Below, piece after piece: positions 11,215 through 23,952 of a stretch of DNA of 64,000 nt. A program made the translations under genes and the position numbers. The stretch covers positions 170,295-234,294 of the forward strand of contig JACCIC010000342.1 in assembly GCA_018907035.1 (NCBI GenBank). The letters run 5' to 3'. Below the pieces are notes generated by a model. That model made no database searches, was not told the origin of the DNA, and was given only the letters and a program-made list of their open reading frames with translations. Every line of letters starts with the position of its first letter. The first letter of the stretch is position 1. The stretch comes from Sycobia sp. Sy_11. Its lineage: Eukaryota; Arthropoda; Insecta; Hymenoptera; Epichrysomallidae.

Positions 11215-12575
11215 CAGGGTCCGTTCCGAAAGGCCTCCAGTAAATTGCCGATAAGTAGATATGTCAATAATGGAATGCATTTTCCTATACTTCCCATGTA
11301 AATGTAATGAACGGTTATGAAACTGACAATTTTCCGCCGTTGATGTAATCAGTGGAAATAAACGGTCAGATATGGTATTTTGACTTACTGATGACTTACT
11401 GGGATATTGTTCCCAGTATGTAATGGATTAATGAATAATCATTATAATGAATAATAATCGAGCAAAATTACGTATAAGTGACAAGGTGGAGCATAAAATG
11501 TATAGTTTATAATCAATTTTCTTTATTAATTATGATTTAGAATTATTTATATTTATGTATTTTACAAATATATATATATATAATTATTTTGTATGTATTA
11601 TATATAATTATATAGACGGTGTTCGAAATGTTCCGGACCCCCCACTTATAACGTAAATTAAGCACTTTGAAAAAAAATGTTAAATACAAAAGTTGTTCTG
11701 AAGTTCTGTTGTTTTGAAGGTTCAACTCAAACGTTACCTTGGATTTGTTATTGATTATCATTTTAAAGGTCATTTGAAGAGTATCTTCAGTTTTTTAAAT
11801 AGGAACCCTTATTTTTTATTTCAGATTCTGAAAGAGCACATCATTTTACATCTGAATATGAAAAAAATAGGGGTTCCTATTTAAAAAACTGAAGATGACA
11901 TTCAAATGACCTTGAAAATGATAATCAGTAACCATTACAAGATCGCCATTTATGTTCAATCTTCAAAACTGAACAATTTTTGTATTTAAAATTTTTTTCT
12001 AATGAGCTTACTTTATGTTATAAGTGAGGGGTCTGGAACATTTTGAATACCCTGTATATTTATAATAGATATAAATATATATAATTAATTAATATAAATA
12101 ATTTTGTTAAATGTAAAAATGGAAATATTTAAACCAAGTTTGCGTATAACACAAATAAGTTTTAAATTTTATATTCATTTAATTTTATGAAATTAAATAA
12201 TCTAATTAATAAATAAAATATATTATAAAGTATAAATTGTGTGCGCAACCTTGCCACTTATAAGTAATTGTACTCGATTGTCGATTCTAAAAACTACTAA
12301 AGATCAATTTGAGGCCTTCTTTAAAAAATCCTTTATTTAAATTTAAATGTGTAATACACATGCAAACATTTACGGTAATACTTGCTTATACACATATGTG
12401 TATATGAACGCAACCAGCAGTGACCAGCTGTTCGGCGGGGTTTTATGAAAATGGACGCGATCAGCTGCTTACTGAAGCCAACTCAACGGAACGATATCCC
12501 AGTAAGTCACCGGTAAATACTGTATCTGACCGTTGATTTTCTCTGCTTACGTCAATGGCGGAAAACTTGCGGAAT
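11215..12575. mobile_element. Long-TIR element, family A copy 1 (interrupted by a MITE)
   Basis: The left arm (11215-11600) and right arm (12060-12575) are inverted copies. Shared blocks include the TTCCGCCGTTGATGTAATCA type block, GACTTACTGGGATAT, ATAAGTGACAAGGTGGAGC, and GCGTATAACACAAATAAGTT. The left arm has lost the internal part carrying CAGCTGATCGCG, which is still present on the right (12460-12475). The same family recurs at 48115-50290. No transposase remains; the superfamily is not recognised. Confidence 0.65.
11613..12057. mobile_element. Foldback MITE, about 445 bp
   Basis: The ends read GTGTTCGAAATGTTCC-GGACC and, inverted, GTATTCAAAATGTTCC-AGACC. Complementarity continues through about 200 nt per arm to a central palindrome (AGGAACCCTTATTTTTT / AAAAAATAGGGGTTCCT). 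It is flanked by TATA sequence, consistent with TA insertion. It sits inside the long-TIR element and is non-coding. Confidence 0.75.
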
Positions 12576-13680
12576 GGACTGGGCGAATAACTCTTTTTAG
12601 TAACTTCTTTTTTAATAATTAATAATAATAATATATTTGATTTGTAATTTATAAAAAAATAATTCACAATATTTTATTGCTCCACTTCGATTTCTCTAGC
12701 TACTCCCTATAACAAATAAAAGAAAAAAATTTATTATTTCATAAATTAAATTGAATTATAATATATCAACTTCCACGTGTTTCGTCGCACCTTAATTTCT
12801 TAATACTATTATCGGCTGTTCGGTCTTGACCGACTTTTGCGCTCTCTCTATTTACTTGGTCATCTATTTACACGGCTGGAGCTTCATCGCAGCCCCTTTC
12901 GAGGAGCTTCTAGTCAATAATATAAAATGATTAATTTTTAAATAATTCAGGAGCAACTGATTTTATTTCAAAATTGTTACATGATCTTATTCAATACACA
13001 TAAACTACAATTTCTTATTGATTTCTCCGACACATTTTATTTTCATTCGATGTGTCTCGCTACAATTAATTTTGAGGAAACAGTGCACCTTTTCTTGTAA
13101 TTACTTAATTATATGGATTTCCCTATCTTAAACGATTTATCGACGATTTTGTATTCTTCTTTGTTGGTCTGAGTGTATTAATTAGAGGAGCACCTCGTTA
13201 TTAATGACAAAACAGCACTTTTTCTCAAAGATAAAATCTGTTTTTATTTTCGGCGGATTTTTTAGCAGAAAGAAATACCTGGCGGATTTAGAATATTATT
13301 TTAAGGAGCGCCTTGTAAATAATATATTTTTAATTCTATTGCTGACAAAAGAGCGCCTTTACTCAGAAATAGGATTTTTTCTTTTAATTTCCACTGCCCT
13401 TCTTCAGTGTCGCTCGATGTGATATTTCTTGTTAGTAAGGGAGCGCCTTTTCCTCTTTGAGAGTTTACACCGGGAGACGACGGGTCGGTTCATCGAATTT
13501 TGCTGATTCCTTTTCTTCACTTGAGAGGTGCCTTCCAATTGCCGAAAACAAACAAAATTTCCATCGAAAAATAATGCACTTTTATACAAACGAAAAGTAC
13601 GTTATTTGATTTTAATTTATCATTTTATTCATTTTGATTTGACACACCCATTTTTTTTTTGATATTTCACTATTTCGCTC
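12576..13680. other. AT-rich DNA with a degenerate recurring GAGCRCCT motif
   Basis: No gene. Between about 13186 and 13450 the motif GAGCACCT/GAGCGCCT recurs four times (about 13190, 13300, 13350, 13440), each followed by an AT-rich spacer. It may be an eroded minisatellite. Confidence 0.4.
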
Positions 13681-13689
13681 ATTCGGCTA

Positions 13690-14000
13690 CTCGCGAGCAG
13701 ACAATTCATGGTTTTTTCACCACGATAATGCACCGACACATTCCAGCATGATTGTGTCTCATTTTGTGTTTGCCCAAAAAATCAAAGTCATTGCTCTGTC
13801 ATTCGCTAGATTTGGCTACCTGGGACTTCTTCCTTTTTCCGATAATCAAAAATCCGCTTCGGAGAACGCACCATGAGCCCATAGTCAATATCGCTAGACA
13901 AACTTTTTACATCGTAAACAAACAGATAACAAACACACTAATGGAGATATGGTGCTCAAATTTCACACGGACATCAAAAAAAGTTGTACCAATATAGAAA
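13690..14000 (+). pseudogene. mariner transposase C-terminal scrap
   Basis: Frame 1 gives WFFHHDNAPTHSSMIVSHF (second catalytic Asp region). A frameshift leads into LDLATWDFFLFPIIKNPLRR (third Asp region, DFFLF motif), then SNFTRTSKKVV in place of the usual terminal W-K-RW motif. Only the last third of the transposase remains. Confidence 0.75.
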
Positions 14001-15165
14001 AAAAAATTAAAATAAAAATTAAATGCACCAGTCCGTGTCAAATTTGATCATATAGTATTCGCTATGGGCACGAACGTAAGTGCAGTGCTAGAATGGTAAA
14101 CTAGAGAACTTTGATTTATAAAATATATACGTTAGTATTTCTTTGTATAGGCTTGTTATAAATATTTAATATTAATATAGGTAGCCAAGGTCTGCGTGGT
14201 AAGCATAATGTTTTGCGAACTTTTTATAGTCTCATTAAAAGTTTGGATTGAAATATATTGAAACTGGTTGAATCGGATATGCATTTCAATCATTTTCATT
14301 CCATTCTAATGCGTATTCACATATCAATTCTGTGTTATCAGTTTTTATTTTATAAATTATTTAATTTATGTAAGACCCACTTGGGAGCGATAATTTTGAT
14401 AAGAATTAAATTGATTCTTATTAAAATTCAATCCTTTTATATTATTGATTAATGCATACCTTGAAGTAATATAAAAGCAAACAAGTGTCATTCCGAAATA
14501 AAAATTGTTAAAATCACTCGATTTCATGTAAGTTGGCGAACCGACCCGCGCGAATAAATATACCCAAACACAAATATAATAGAAAGAGGAAGAATATAGG
14601 TGAAGGCCGTGCGAAATCTTAAAACTCGAAATAATTCGATTAGCTCGCGATACTTGTAATGGTACATGTGATGTATATAAATATGGATATATGAAAACGA
14701 TATATATAACTATGGATATACAAAAAGCGCAATTATAATTTATATTTATTTTCTTGTTTTATTATATATTGCAAGGAATCTATCAGGAGGTCCCGCTTAA
14801 TAAATAATTTAATTATTTTGTATTATTTTTTTTGTATTTATTAATAAGAATATATTAATTGTTTATAATTTCAAAATGATAAACGAGTTAAGAGTTACTC
14901 ACCATAATTTGTAACTACCAGTCCTGATACGTTCCTCCCTCTTCAATCGAACCCTAATAAATATAAAATAAAAAGAAAAAGAAAATCAACCATAAGCAGA
15001 ATGGAGACGGAGAATTACATGACGCCTGAACATGAATCTGTAAAATAACTAGAATAACTAATTATTGAAATTACTGGTGAATAGCTCTAATCCAAGCGTT
15101 AAAAACTAAAATTGTAAGGCCGAAAATTATTTTTGAAATTAATATTAGAAAAAAAATATGACTGT
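14001..15165. other. AT-rich DNA, no gene
   Basis: Nothing coding was recognised. The last part may include the 5' LTR/leader of the gypsy relic that starts near 15170, but no paired LTR is visible. Confidence 0.5.
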
Positions 15166-15169
15166 TCCA

Positions 15170-16700
15170 AGAATATCTTGGATTTACCGGTTAACAAAAG
15201 AGGAATTTATCAAAGAATTACAAAAAGTAAATGTAGAGAATGAAGAAAAGAACTAGAAAAACTAGAAGCAAACCTGCAACGCTTACGGAATCTAAAAAAT
15301 AATGCAAGTACTTCCTTACCTACAAACATTACATCGTTACCTATAAATAGAATGGCAAGCGATAATAATCAATTTTTTAAACCATCGATGCACACAATAG
15401 AAACAACGAGTCCAACTATAAAAGTACTCGACATATTCAGAAAATGGAATCGCTATAAATTTTTTGATGGTAAAATTCTATATGCGTTTATGGAACGAGT
15501 AAGGGAATTCCAAAAAGCTTATACATATACCGACGAAGAAATTCTACGAGGATATCCCGAACTGCTGCGTGGAGATGCAGAATTATGGTATAGTAATTAT
15601 TTATCAAATATAAATAACTTGGAAGAACTTGAAACTGAATTAAGAAATTTTTATTGAGCACCTGGAGAGTTGCCAAACCTTGAGCTGCAAATCAGTGATC
15701 GTAAACAAGAAATAGACGAAACTATACGATCATTCGTCAACATAATTATGACACTAATGCGTCGCCGAGGAAGAATTCGAAAAAATAATCGAATTATTTC
15801 TCAAATAGAAAATGCGCCAAATAAACGTATTTGTAAATTAGCAGATGTTGGTTTAATGCATTTAAAAACAAATGAGAAAACAATATTAAATGAATTTTTT
15901 CAAAAGAAAAGAAAAAATTAGAAAATATCAAAGGTCCAATACCGTTATTGCAACATATAATTGTTTCGTAAGAAAATACTCCGATAAAAAATAAATATCA
16001 ATCAAGAAATCGGATAATGCAAAATATTATAAATTCGGAAGTATATAAAATGTTGAAAGAAGGGGTGATCATTTTAAAAACACTCAACGACCAATTAAAA
16101 ATTTTAAAAGACGTCTTGCAGTGCTTAAAAACGCCAAGTTAAAACCAAAATTTGAAAAATGCTACTGTTTCCGTTCCTAATTAAAATATCTAGCTCATAT
16201 AGTAGATAAAGATGATCTGCATACCGATCCAGAAAAAACTGCCGCCGTTACGAATTTATCTCCACCTAGAAACCCAAAACAAATATAACAATTTATGAGA
16301 TTAATATCGTGGTATAGACGTTTTGTAAAGGATACATCAAATGTTACAGCTCCTCTACATAAGCTAATAAAGAAAAAAGATGAATCAGAATGCGAAGAAA
16401 TTCGATACAACAAAAAGCATTAGACCTAATAAAAAATTTAATAACAAATGCACCAATTCTTGCCTGTTCAGACTGGGAGAAGCCATTTATACTACATACC
16501 CATGCAAGCACCGAAGGATTAGAAGCCGCTCTTACGCAATCATACGAGGAAACTGAACATATTGTTGCTTATGCTAGTCGTACTCTTACATGAGCAGAAA
16601 AAAATTATTCTGCAACGAACTTGACTGTCTAGCCATTAAATGGGGCATCTGGAAGTTCAGAGGCTATCTTGAAGTTTACCAAGGTCGCACAATCTGTTAT
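15170..16700 (+). pseudogene. Ty3/gypsy retrotransposon relic with internal deletion
   Basis: The gag capsid region is at 15352-15920, with one in-frame stop at 15655. It has motifs FMERVREFQKAYTYTDEEIL and YPELLRGDAELWYSNYL, typical of gypsy capsid (ERV-EL…PELL-GEA-WY). Then, after a large deletion that removes protease and most of the reverse transcriptase, a start-of-RT motif (NIINSEVYKMLKEGVI, about 16020-16070) is joined to the end of RT (LKYLAHIVDKDDLHTDPEK, 16185-16240) and RNase H (WEKPFILHTHASTEGLEAAL and IVAYASRTLT). Multiple stops. No integrase or LTR pair is visible. Confidence 0.8.
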
Positions 16701-17292
16701 TGTGTTTATAAAAAAATGCTTATAAAAATTTTGTAAAAACAGATATACATATATTTTATTATATATATTTTTTAAATATCTAGTGCCCCGGCGAAAATGA
16801 CTTAAATTACATAATCTAAAATTATAGAATAATTGTGTGAAATATAATTGTATCTTAAATAATAAAACTACTAATATAAGAGATTGTTATATTGAAAAGT
16901 ACGAATGTACTGCGCGACGAAAGTGTTTACGTCTTCGAGCAGGTAACGTAAACACTCGCGGTTAAGTCCAATGCCAGTGAGGCGAATGATGCTGAAAAGT
17001 AGCACAAACTTAATGTCCAGCTGAACAGGAGAATATAAGATTTGTGCGGCTTTCAAGCAATAATCATATTAATTTAATGTATAATAAGTTAAATTAATAT
17101 GGATAATTATACTAATTTAATACATAAGGTATAATAATGTCGACTAATAAGTAAAATTAATAGAAATTTAATACTTAATACTTTAATACTTAAATCAAAA
17201 TTTGATATTTCGACATAAACACAAACTTATTTAAAATTCATTCTAACATGCGATTTGTCGGCTAATACGAATATGTAATATATAATATATAC

Positions 17293-17367
<75 letters not shown>

Positions 17368-18119
17368 GCATTGTAATCTATTTTCTATTACTTCTTTTTA
17401 GACTTTGTTATGGTAAATGTATGCTTATATTAATTTATTGATATACGGATGAATATCGGTAATATTTATTTTATATAACTACAACAAATATTACTCAGAA
17501 AAAGCATATCGCGATAAATCAAACTCTATAGTCACCACACGACAAATATAAAAATTGTGAAGTCGCTGATCAGTATATACACACAGATAGAGCACCGCGA
17601 CTCTACGCTATAGATCTGCACGGTTGTGCTTACGGGTAACTTACGACTGACGCAAAATTTTTTCTTTTTTTTAAAAAAATAATAAAACCAATATTTACTT
17701 TTCTTTCATACGTTTTCACTTTTTGGTTATCTTTGTATTTTTGTATTTTTCAAAAAATACAAAGAAAAAATTTTGTTATATTTTCAAAGGAAAATTTTTT
17801 TTCTTTTCCCTTTTCGGAAAAATGAATGAGTTTTTTTTGGAACTTTTGAGTTATTTTTGAGTTACTTTTGTTGTGAAACTTTTTTTTTTGGAAAATCAAA
17901 AATTCATAAGTGAAAATTTTGGAAAATTTTGAAATAAAAATTATTTTAAAATTACAAAATGACTAAAAATAAACTATTTTCAGTTTTTTTTTACTTTTGT
18001 GGTGAGGATAAAATTTTTTTATTTCATTTTTTTTGTGTTATTTGCCTATAATTTTTACGATTTCGATTTTTGTGCTGTCGCTCTCGCTATCTATTGGTTC
18101 TTGGCACTACAGAGTATGG
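16701..18119. other. AT-rich DNA with T/A homopolymers, no gene
   Basis: Holds a (TA)n tract and T-rich low-complexity sequence (17640-18060). The short open frames there are Phe/Tyr-rich artefacts. Confidence 0.6.
17290..17361. repeat. (TA)n microsatellite
   Basis: Long TA tract with two C interruptions near its start. Confidence 0.9.
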
Positions 18120-18556
18120 TCATTTATCAAATAAATAAGAATGTAGCGCAAGAAGAGGCTGCTCTACAGCATTGGAAAGAGCGTATGTAGAAGTTATCTG
18201 ATTTCCATCTAAAGGCAACGGAAAACTCGCAGAAAATACAAGCAAAGCAAGCTCGCTACTATAATACGAGGCGTCGCGACGTTCACTACGCGATTGGCGA
18301 TTGTGTATGGCGATGTAATCGCATCCTCTCGGCTGGCACACAAGGCGTCAGCGCCAAAATTGCCCCGAAATTCGACGGACCCGTTATCATCATGGAGAGC
18401 CTCGACACGAATGTTTATCAACTGATCGACTCTATAGAAAGAAATGCTCATAAGGATTACGTCGCCGACCTGAAGCCCTATAATCGAGATCATGACCCCA
18501 AAGATGATGGCGGTTCCGACACGGAAGAGCCTTCGGGCGAATTGTTGCATGTCTGA
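18120..18556 (+). pseudogene. Gypsy-type integrase C-terminal fragment
   Basis: Apart from an early stop (18188), the frame reads QAKQARYYNTRRRDVHYAIG, then DCVWRCNRILSAGTQGVSAK, IAPKFDGPVII, NVYQLIDS and HKDYVADLKPY, ending at 18556. This is the integrase C-terminal GPF/chromodomain-like tail of gypsy elements (RYY-RRRDV--VGD-V then AKL-PKF-GPY and HV-DLK-Y). GC content is far above the surroundings and above the gypsy relic at 15-16.7 kb, so it comes from a different family. Confidence 0.75.
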
Positions 18557-19400
18557 TTGTAATATCGGGGACAGCGAGCGTAACCGCATTGTAACACCAC
18601 TGGTAAGTGTGCGGCGCCCCGACGACGCGCCTGAGTGTAAACCCCTAAATGAGCGTACGAAGCGATGACCCCGTGGGCAATGTCACGCGATTGAATGCCG
18701 ATGACGCACCGCGTATATTAGGGAGACCGCGTAGGACGCGAATCGTGACCCGTTGAAGAACTGAAGCGCGAGCCCCTACGAAGCCCCGTAACAGTGAAGC
18801 TCCCTGTCATAGTCGCATACACCTGGTAACGCGAAAAGCAGGTTGACTCAGGAAAAGCCAATACTTAGCAATACTGCGGGATCTATCCCCCTGTCGTCCT
18901 GATGCCCTGACTCGGGCCAACCAAGAGGCTATCTAGGTGCCGAACCTTTTCACCATTCGGCGCGGCGGCGGAACTCTTCTCACTCTATTAAACCGTCTAG
19001 ACACATCTACTACTCTATCGAGTCCACCTCGTCGAGGGGCCTCCTTTGCATGGGCCGCCGGAGGTTCAACAACCACTTTATTTTCTAGGGCCATGAAATG
19101 GAAGCACCACCGAGCGAAGTGATCACTGAGATTCTCTGCACGCTGCTAGAAACCGTTTTCCTGCGACTGGAGATTCATGAAACGAATCCGCCGGTCCATC
19201 AACAGCCCCCAGTGGCAGTGATTTATGCCGACGGCTGGACGAGGTGTATTTTCGGCGCCAAGAGCTGGAGGCTGAGGAAACCAGCGCCCTGCAAGAGCTG
19301 CACGAGTTCTTGCAAAGGGCTCCACCCGGCCAACGGGAGCTACTAGAGCTCCGGGAGGTTGACTACCTCTCTACTATTTTCAATCTGTATAAAAATCAGA
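18557..19400 (+). other. GC-rich downstream part of the same retroelement
   Basis: Continues the GC-rich composition of the integrase fragment. Two open pieces look like one frameshifted protein: MEAPPSEVITEILCTLLETV (from 19098), and from about 19241 a Glu/Leu-rich helical stretch including RRQELEAEETSALQELHEFL and PPGQRELLELREVDYLSTI. I do not recognise it. It may be a 3' ORF or the gag start of the next unit. Confidence 0.4.
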
Positions 19401-19858
19401 TTTTTGCTTATATATGATTTGAAAATTATTTTTAAAACTCTAAAATTTTTAATTTAGAATATTAAAACATTTTTCTAAATATATATACAGAGCAGCTTCG
19501 GCTCAGGCAATAATGGCTTCTGATTGTTGACTATCGTTAAGTGCCGTACTTTACTGGCCAAACTGAAGTTTATCAATGGCCCAAGTTGCATTCCTGTCAA
19601 CCGGATTTTTCGGAATCTTTTCACAAAATAATGTATTCCTATTTCTTCGAGGGCGAAAATTGAACTCTTAAATCACAATTGTTCAAAAAAATATTATATA
19701 ATCTGTTCAAATAAATAAATAATATCTTGATATATATAATTGTTATCTACAACTCACTCATAATAAATTCCAAATTATATGTATTTATATTTTTGGCTAT
19801 TCAAAACGTATGTAGTGACAAAATTGAAAGTTATTTACCAATAAAGTTTCATTTATTG
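19401..19858. other. AT-rich DNA, nothing recognised
   Basis: No coding sequence, hairpin or repeat stood out. Confidence 0.5.
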
Positions 19859-20170
19859 AGATTACGATATAGACTGTAAAATGGTTTCATGCAAAAATTA
19901 ATTATTAAAAAAACAGCATTATCTTTGTAGGAACGGGCGTGGCAAATTCATACCTACTTTTTTTTTAATAATAATGAAGTGTCAGAAAAAAAAGCAGAAG
20001 AATGTTCACTTGAAGACATCGATGATTCAAGATAATTAACTCTTTTTTATGAGTCCACACGTGGACCAAATCACTTTTATATAAATTGAAAATAGTAATC
20101 ATTTGGTTGATTAAGTAGTATATATATGCTTTAATCCTGTGTATAAATTTCATGTGCATCCACCTTGAAA
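19859..20170 (+). repeat. Dispersed repeat, copy 1 (left flank of LINE)
   Basis: Begins TACGATATAGACTGTAAAA and includes GGAACGGGCGTGGCAAATTC and GAGTCCACACGTGGACC. It matches 23953-24230 in the same orientation over about 210 nt, with scattered differences. Confidence 0.75.
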
Positions 20171-20179
20171 AAACTCTCG

Positions 20180-22500
20180 TAATCGAGATTATCTTCTCAC
20201 AGCCACTTTAAACGTCATTCCGTTAAATTAGGACACGTGCAAAAGAAATGCCTCAGAGTTTCCTCCTCCTTCCCACACGATCTGCAGAGGTTACTGTGTC
20301 CTCTGATCTTGTGTGTATAACACCATATAAGCCGATCTGGCAGACGTTCTCGTTATTGCCAAGTCCAGGTTGTCCAGACCTAACATCATCCTGACAGCAG
20401 CAGTAGGGGTACTCCTGTTCAATCCAAATGCTCCCCTTAGCGAGACTGCCTGTATGTGATCCAGGACCCTCGCAGAAGATTTATTCTCGATCACTTTCCA
20501 CCACACCAAGGCAGCATAAGTCAGCTCTGGTATCAGTATTGTTTTATAGATCTATAAAACTTTCTGCGGTTTAAGCCCCCAGCCCGAGCTAATAGCCGAC
20601 CTACACTGCACCAGTATGTTGATAATCTTTTTACTCTGCATTCGCAGGTGATGTCCCCACGATACTTTCTTATCTAGGTATACACCTAGATATTTAACTC
20701 CTTCCATATACGGTATATCTTGTCCGCGGAAGTTGACGTACGATTTTATTTTGCTTTTGTATTTTCTAGTAAAGGCTACCACCTCGGTCTTCCTTGGATT
20801 GATCTCTCTCGACACCAGTCACTGACCTTTACCAAGTCTCCTGAAGAATTTCAGGTAATATCTCTTCATGCTTGCCCCTGACAAATATTGTGAAATCATC
20901 TGCGTATGCGACTGCGAAGATTCTTTCCTCTTCAAGCATACGCAGTAAACCATCAGCTACAAGATTCCACAGCAGAGGTGAAAGTAGCCCTCCTTGTGGA
21001 CATCCTTCGTTGACTTTACCTCTTACGAGTTTACCTTTCCATTCACTATATACCTCTTTATTATTTAAGGAACTCATTATCCACCTTCTGATAGAGGGTG
21101 TTATTCCCTTAGCATATAGAGCATTGTCAATGGCAATCCTAGTGGTGCTATTGAAAGCACCTTCTATATCTATGAAGGCATCTATTACAATTTCCTTCGA
21201 GCTACAAGCCTTCTCAATGTGTTTGACCACTGAGTGAAGAGCTGTCTCAGTGGACTTGCCCGTCGTGTAGGCATGTTGCCTACTTGAGATTGGGCTATTG
21301 ATCAGCACTGTTTGCGTTATATGTAAATCTACTACTAGTTATTATCCTTTGTTAGGATTTTAGCCAACTTGTCTGCATCAGACAAGTTTTCGGTCCCTGA
21401 GCAGAAATTCCTCCATGCTTCTCTTTTAGCAATATTCAGTTCTCTTTTGAAATCGCCCATTGTTTTCTTATACATGGACCATCCCTCAGAGTTTTTTCTC
21501 TTCTTTGCCCTGTTGAAGGCCTTGCGTGCCTTTTTTCTCAGCGCCTCTAGTTTCCCATTCCACCAGTATTCTGCACTACTTCAATGCACAGTTGTTTTCG
21601 TAGGCTCTGGTAATTGCTGTCTGAACTTTACATAGTGTCCAGTCTAGCTGAAACTCAGTGCCATATTCTCCTTTAAGATGAGCAATGGTTTCACGAAGTT
21701 CATCCTTAAGTGGTTCCGAATCTGTGTCTGTTGGTTTTCTCCTCGGTTCCAATCCAAGTGGAAGGTTATGGTTAAGACATTCCAAGTGGAATGTTATAGT
21801 CCTATGGTCCGACATGGATGGTTCTTTTTCCACCTTCCATCCATGTATAATACTCCCCGCTTTAACAGATGCTACAGTGAGGTCGAGGACCTCATTTCTG
21901 CTAGCTGTTATAAAGGTAGGTTCATCTCCTCAGTTGACTATATCTAAATGACTCCCGATGAAATACTCCAATAAGGCCTCCTCCCTTTCCTCCACCCTTT
22001 CCCTCCTTCCCTCCTCCTCCCTCTTTCGTTGATATCGGTGCTACCCCATGTCACATGATGTGCATTAGCGTCACTGCCAATGATCAAGTCCAGATTCAAG
22101 CGTCTGCTGAACTCAACCGTCTTCTCATACTGGACATAGGTATATCCTCATCGTGTGCAAGGTAGACTGAACAAACTATGAAGCTTCGCACATGTCGATC
22201 TTTGCTCTTGATTTCTATCCGAATGGTGGTGCAGTCTCTGCAACTCAGCTCCTGCAACAAAAAACCATTAATTCCCTTGATAAAAATGCAAGCTCTCGCA
22301 TTTCCATCTCTGGAGCCTACAAAAATTTGCCCTTTCGCGTTAATACCCCTAATACGTTCCCTCCAAATCCAGAGTCCTGTATTAGGGCTATGTGTGTATG
22401 CACCTTTCTTAGGCTTCTAGTTAAAATCGCCGAGGCGCTGTTGGAATGGTGCAAATTTATTTGGGTAAAACGTATCCCCGAAATAGCCATTGAAGATGCT
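20180..22500 (-). pseudogene. LINE ORF2: endonuclease, reverse transcriptase, CCHC
   Basis: The endonuclease C-terminal motif MSDHRTITFHLE is at 21815, keeping the catalytic Asp-His pair. The linker EYWWNGKLEALRKKARKAF (about 21570) is typical. The reverse transcriptase shows motif A FIDIEGAFNSTTRIAIDNAL, motif B GCPQGGLLSPLLWNLVADGL, motif C AVAYADDFTIFVRG (YADD), and GVKYLGVYLDKKVSWG. The C-terminal CRSCGKEEETLRHFFCTC zinc knuckle is at about 20270. Between about 21345 and 21305 the linker jumps directly to SSRQHAYTTGKSTETALH, so the N-terminal fingers of the reverse transcriptase are deleted. Stops at 21309 and elsewhere make it inactive. LOA versus R1 clade cannot be settled by eye. Confidence 0.8.
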
Positions 22501-22637
22501 ATTTCTTAGCTACGTTGTCAGTAGAACTTTCTTCCTTCGTCGCAGCGGTACTTTGCCAAGACAGTGACTTAAAGGTAACCGTCTCAACCCCCACCGAGAG
22601 TCTAAGGTTTCTACTTCGGAGGGCATCCACCGATGGT

Positions 22638-23600
22638 TCATCTAGACCAAGAACAAGACTTGTTCATGATCGCCCATCTAGATGGATCCATTCCTTTGTT
22701 CTGCATTCGGACCAACTTTAGGAAGTCCGGGACAGATTCTATCTCCGCCGGAATCTTTGTGATTACATTTGTAATCTTCAGTTCCTCAGGAGATACTACT
22801 CTGACTTTGAGGTTCAAGTCCCCCAGCTTCAGATTCTCAGCCTCCCTTCTCGGCCAGGTCTCAGAGTCCTTGTTGTCGCAGACAAAGACCACTATTCCCC
22901 TTCTGAGAAAGGATACTTGAAATCTTGGTGCGAAATTGTCAACGTCGATTTCGCAGATCTTCCGATCAACCGCTTTTTTCAATAACGTGTAGGTTTCTGC
23001 AGGCATTTCCCCACCGAGGTATTCACCATACGTAAGTGTCACCCTAGGTAGGTGAGATACTGCCCCTGCGTACGTACCCTCCTCGCGTTTTTTAGTGGTT
23101 TCTTAAGCCCCTGCTCTGTAGACCCAAGGCTGGTTGAGGGCTGGAGTAGCCGAGGCCGACGCAGTCAGTACGGTGAGTGTCCGTTTCTTCTCTGCCTGCC
23201 TCCGCTTTTTTCCCGCCCCCGATCTAGGAACAGATAGATCCTCCTCCATTGCTCTTTGTTTTAAAAGTTTCCTTCTCTGTGCTCCACTCAGGTTCCGGTA
23301 CATGCCCGCACCTTTATGTGCACTTGTCTTCCCCCGTTCAATGGCCTGAACAGGTCTCGGTGCCTCCGAGAGGGTTTCTGTCGGTAGCAAAGCCCGACTT
23401 TCTTCCATCTCGTGCCCCCCCCCCCTACTTCCATCTCGGTGTTTACAGATTTATTCATTCTGTTCCCACGAGTATTGCGGATATATAAAGTCCACTCGGC
23501 ATGGGCCGCACTACCGGGTAAGGCCTGCAATACGATGGGATTCAGCCTGGTTTCCCGAAGGAACCGTTTGCGACACAATCACCTTTGTGCCATTCATCCT
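22638..23600 (-). pseudogene. LINE ORF1, DUF4780-like region
   Basis: The open piece 23042-22638 encodes an alpha/beta domain: MTLTYGEYLGGEMPAETYTL, FQVSFLRRGIVVFVCDNKDS, then LNLKVRVVSPEELKITNVIT. This corresponds in order to the ORF1 at 28755-29711 (FDASFCKGGAIILVASNPEA, RVKAVTWIPG). It looks like the DUF4780 domain of LINE ORF1 proteins, from memory. Upstream minus-strand frames (23580-23100) are basic and Pro/Ser-rich, broken by shifts. Confidence 0.55.
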
Positions 23601-23952
23601 TCAACACGGTATCTAACACTTTGGATTAGGGGCGAATTAGCAGACCGAGAGTCGTCATTTTCTCTTCCGAGGAGCCTTACCCTCTTCCCTGACTCTCACA
23701 TCCATACACACTTTCACAATCATTCTCAGGATAGCCCGTTTATAGGGATCCTCCCATCGGGTAGTTCGGAGAGCCCGTTTATAGGGATCCGAATTCCCGA
23801 TCCAAGTACTCGTGAGCCAGGGAAGAATGCGTAACTTATAGTCTTGTACAGATCCAGAAAATGGATCTAGTACATCCACCAAGCGCTCCTTCGTGCTCCC
23901 CCGGCTTAAGTTCTCTCACCCCGTGACGGTCATGCAGCCCCTAGAGAAGGGA

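Larger units (their letters stand above)
20171..23950 (-). mobile_element. Non-LTR retrotransposon (LOA/R1-like LINE), minus strand, defective
   Basis: Reading the minus strand from 23950: 5' region, ORF1 (23600-22640), then ORF2 with apurinic endonuclease (about 22500-21640), linker, reverse transcriptase (21308-20552) and C-terminal CCHC motif (about 20270). GC content is well above the flanks. It carries stops and an internal deletion. A similar element lies at 26860-30310. It is bracketed by direct copies of a 210-nt dispersed repeat. Confidence 0.8.

Noticed and set aside
22178..23237. Several plus-strand ORFs
   Set aside because: Shadows of LINE ORF1 and ORF2, which read on the minus strand.
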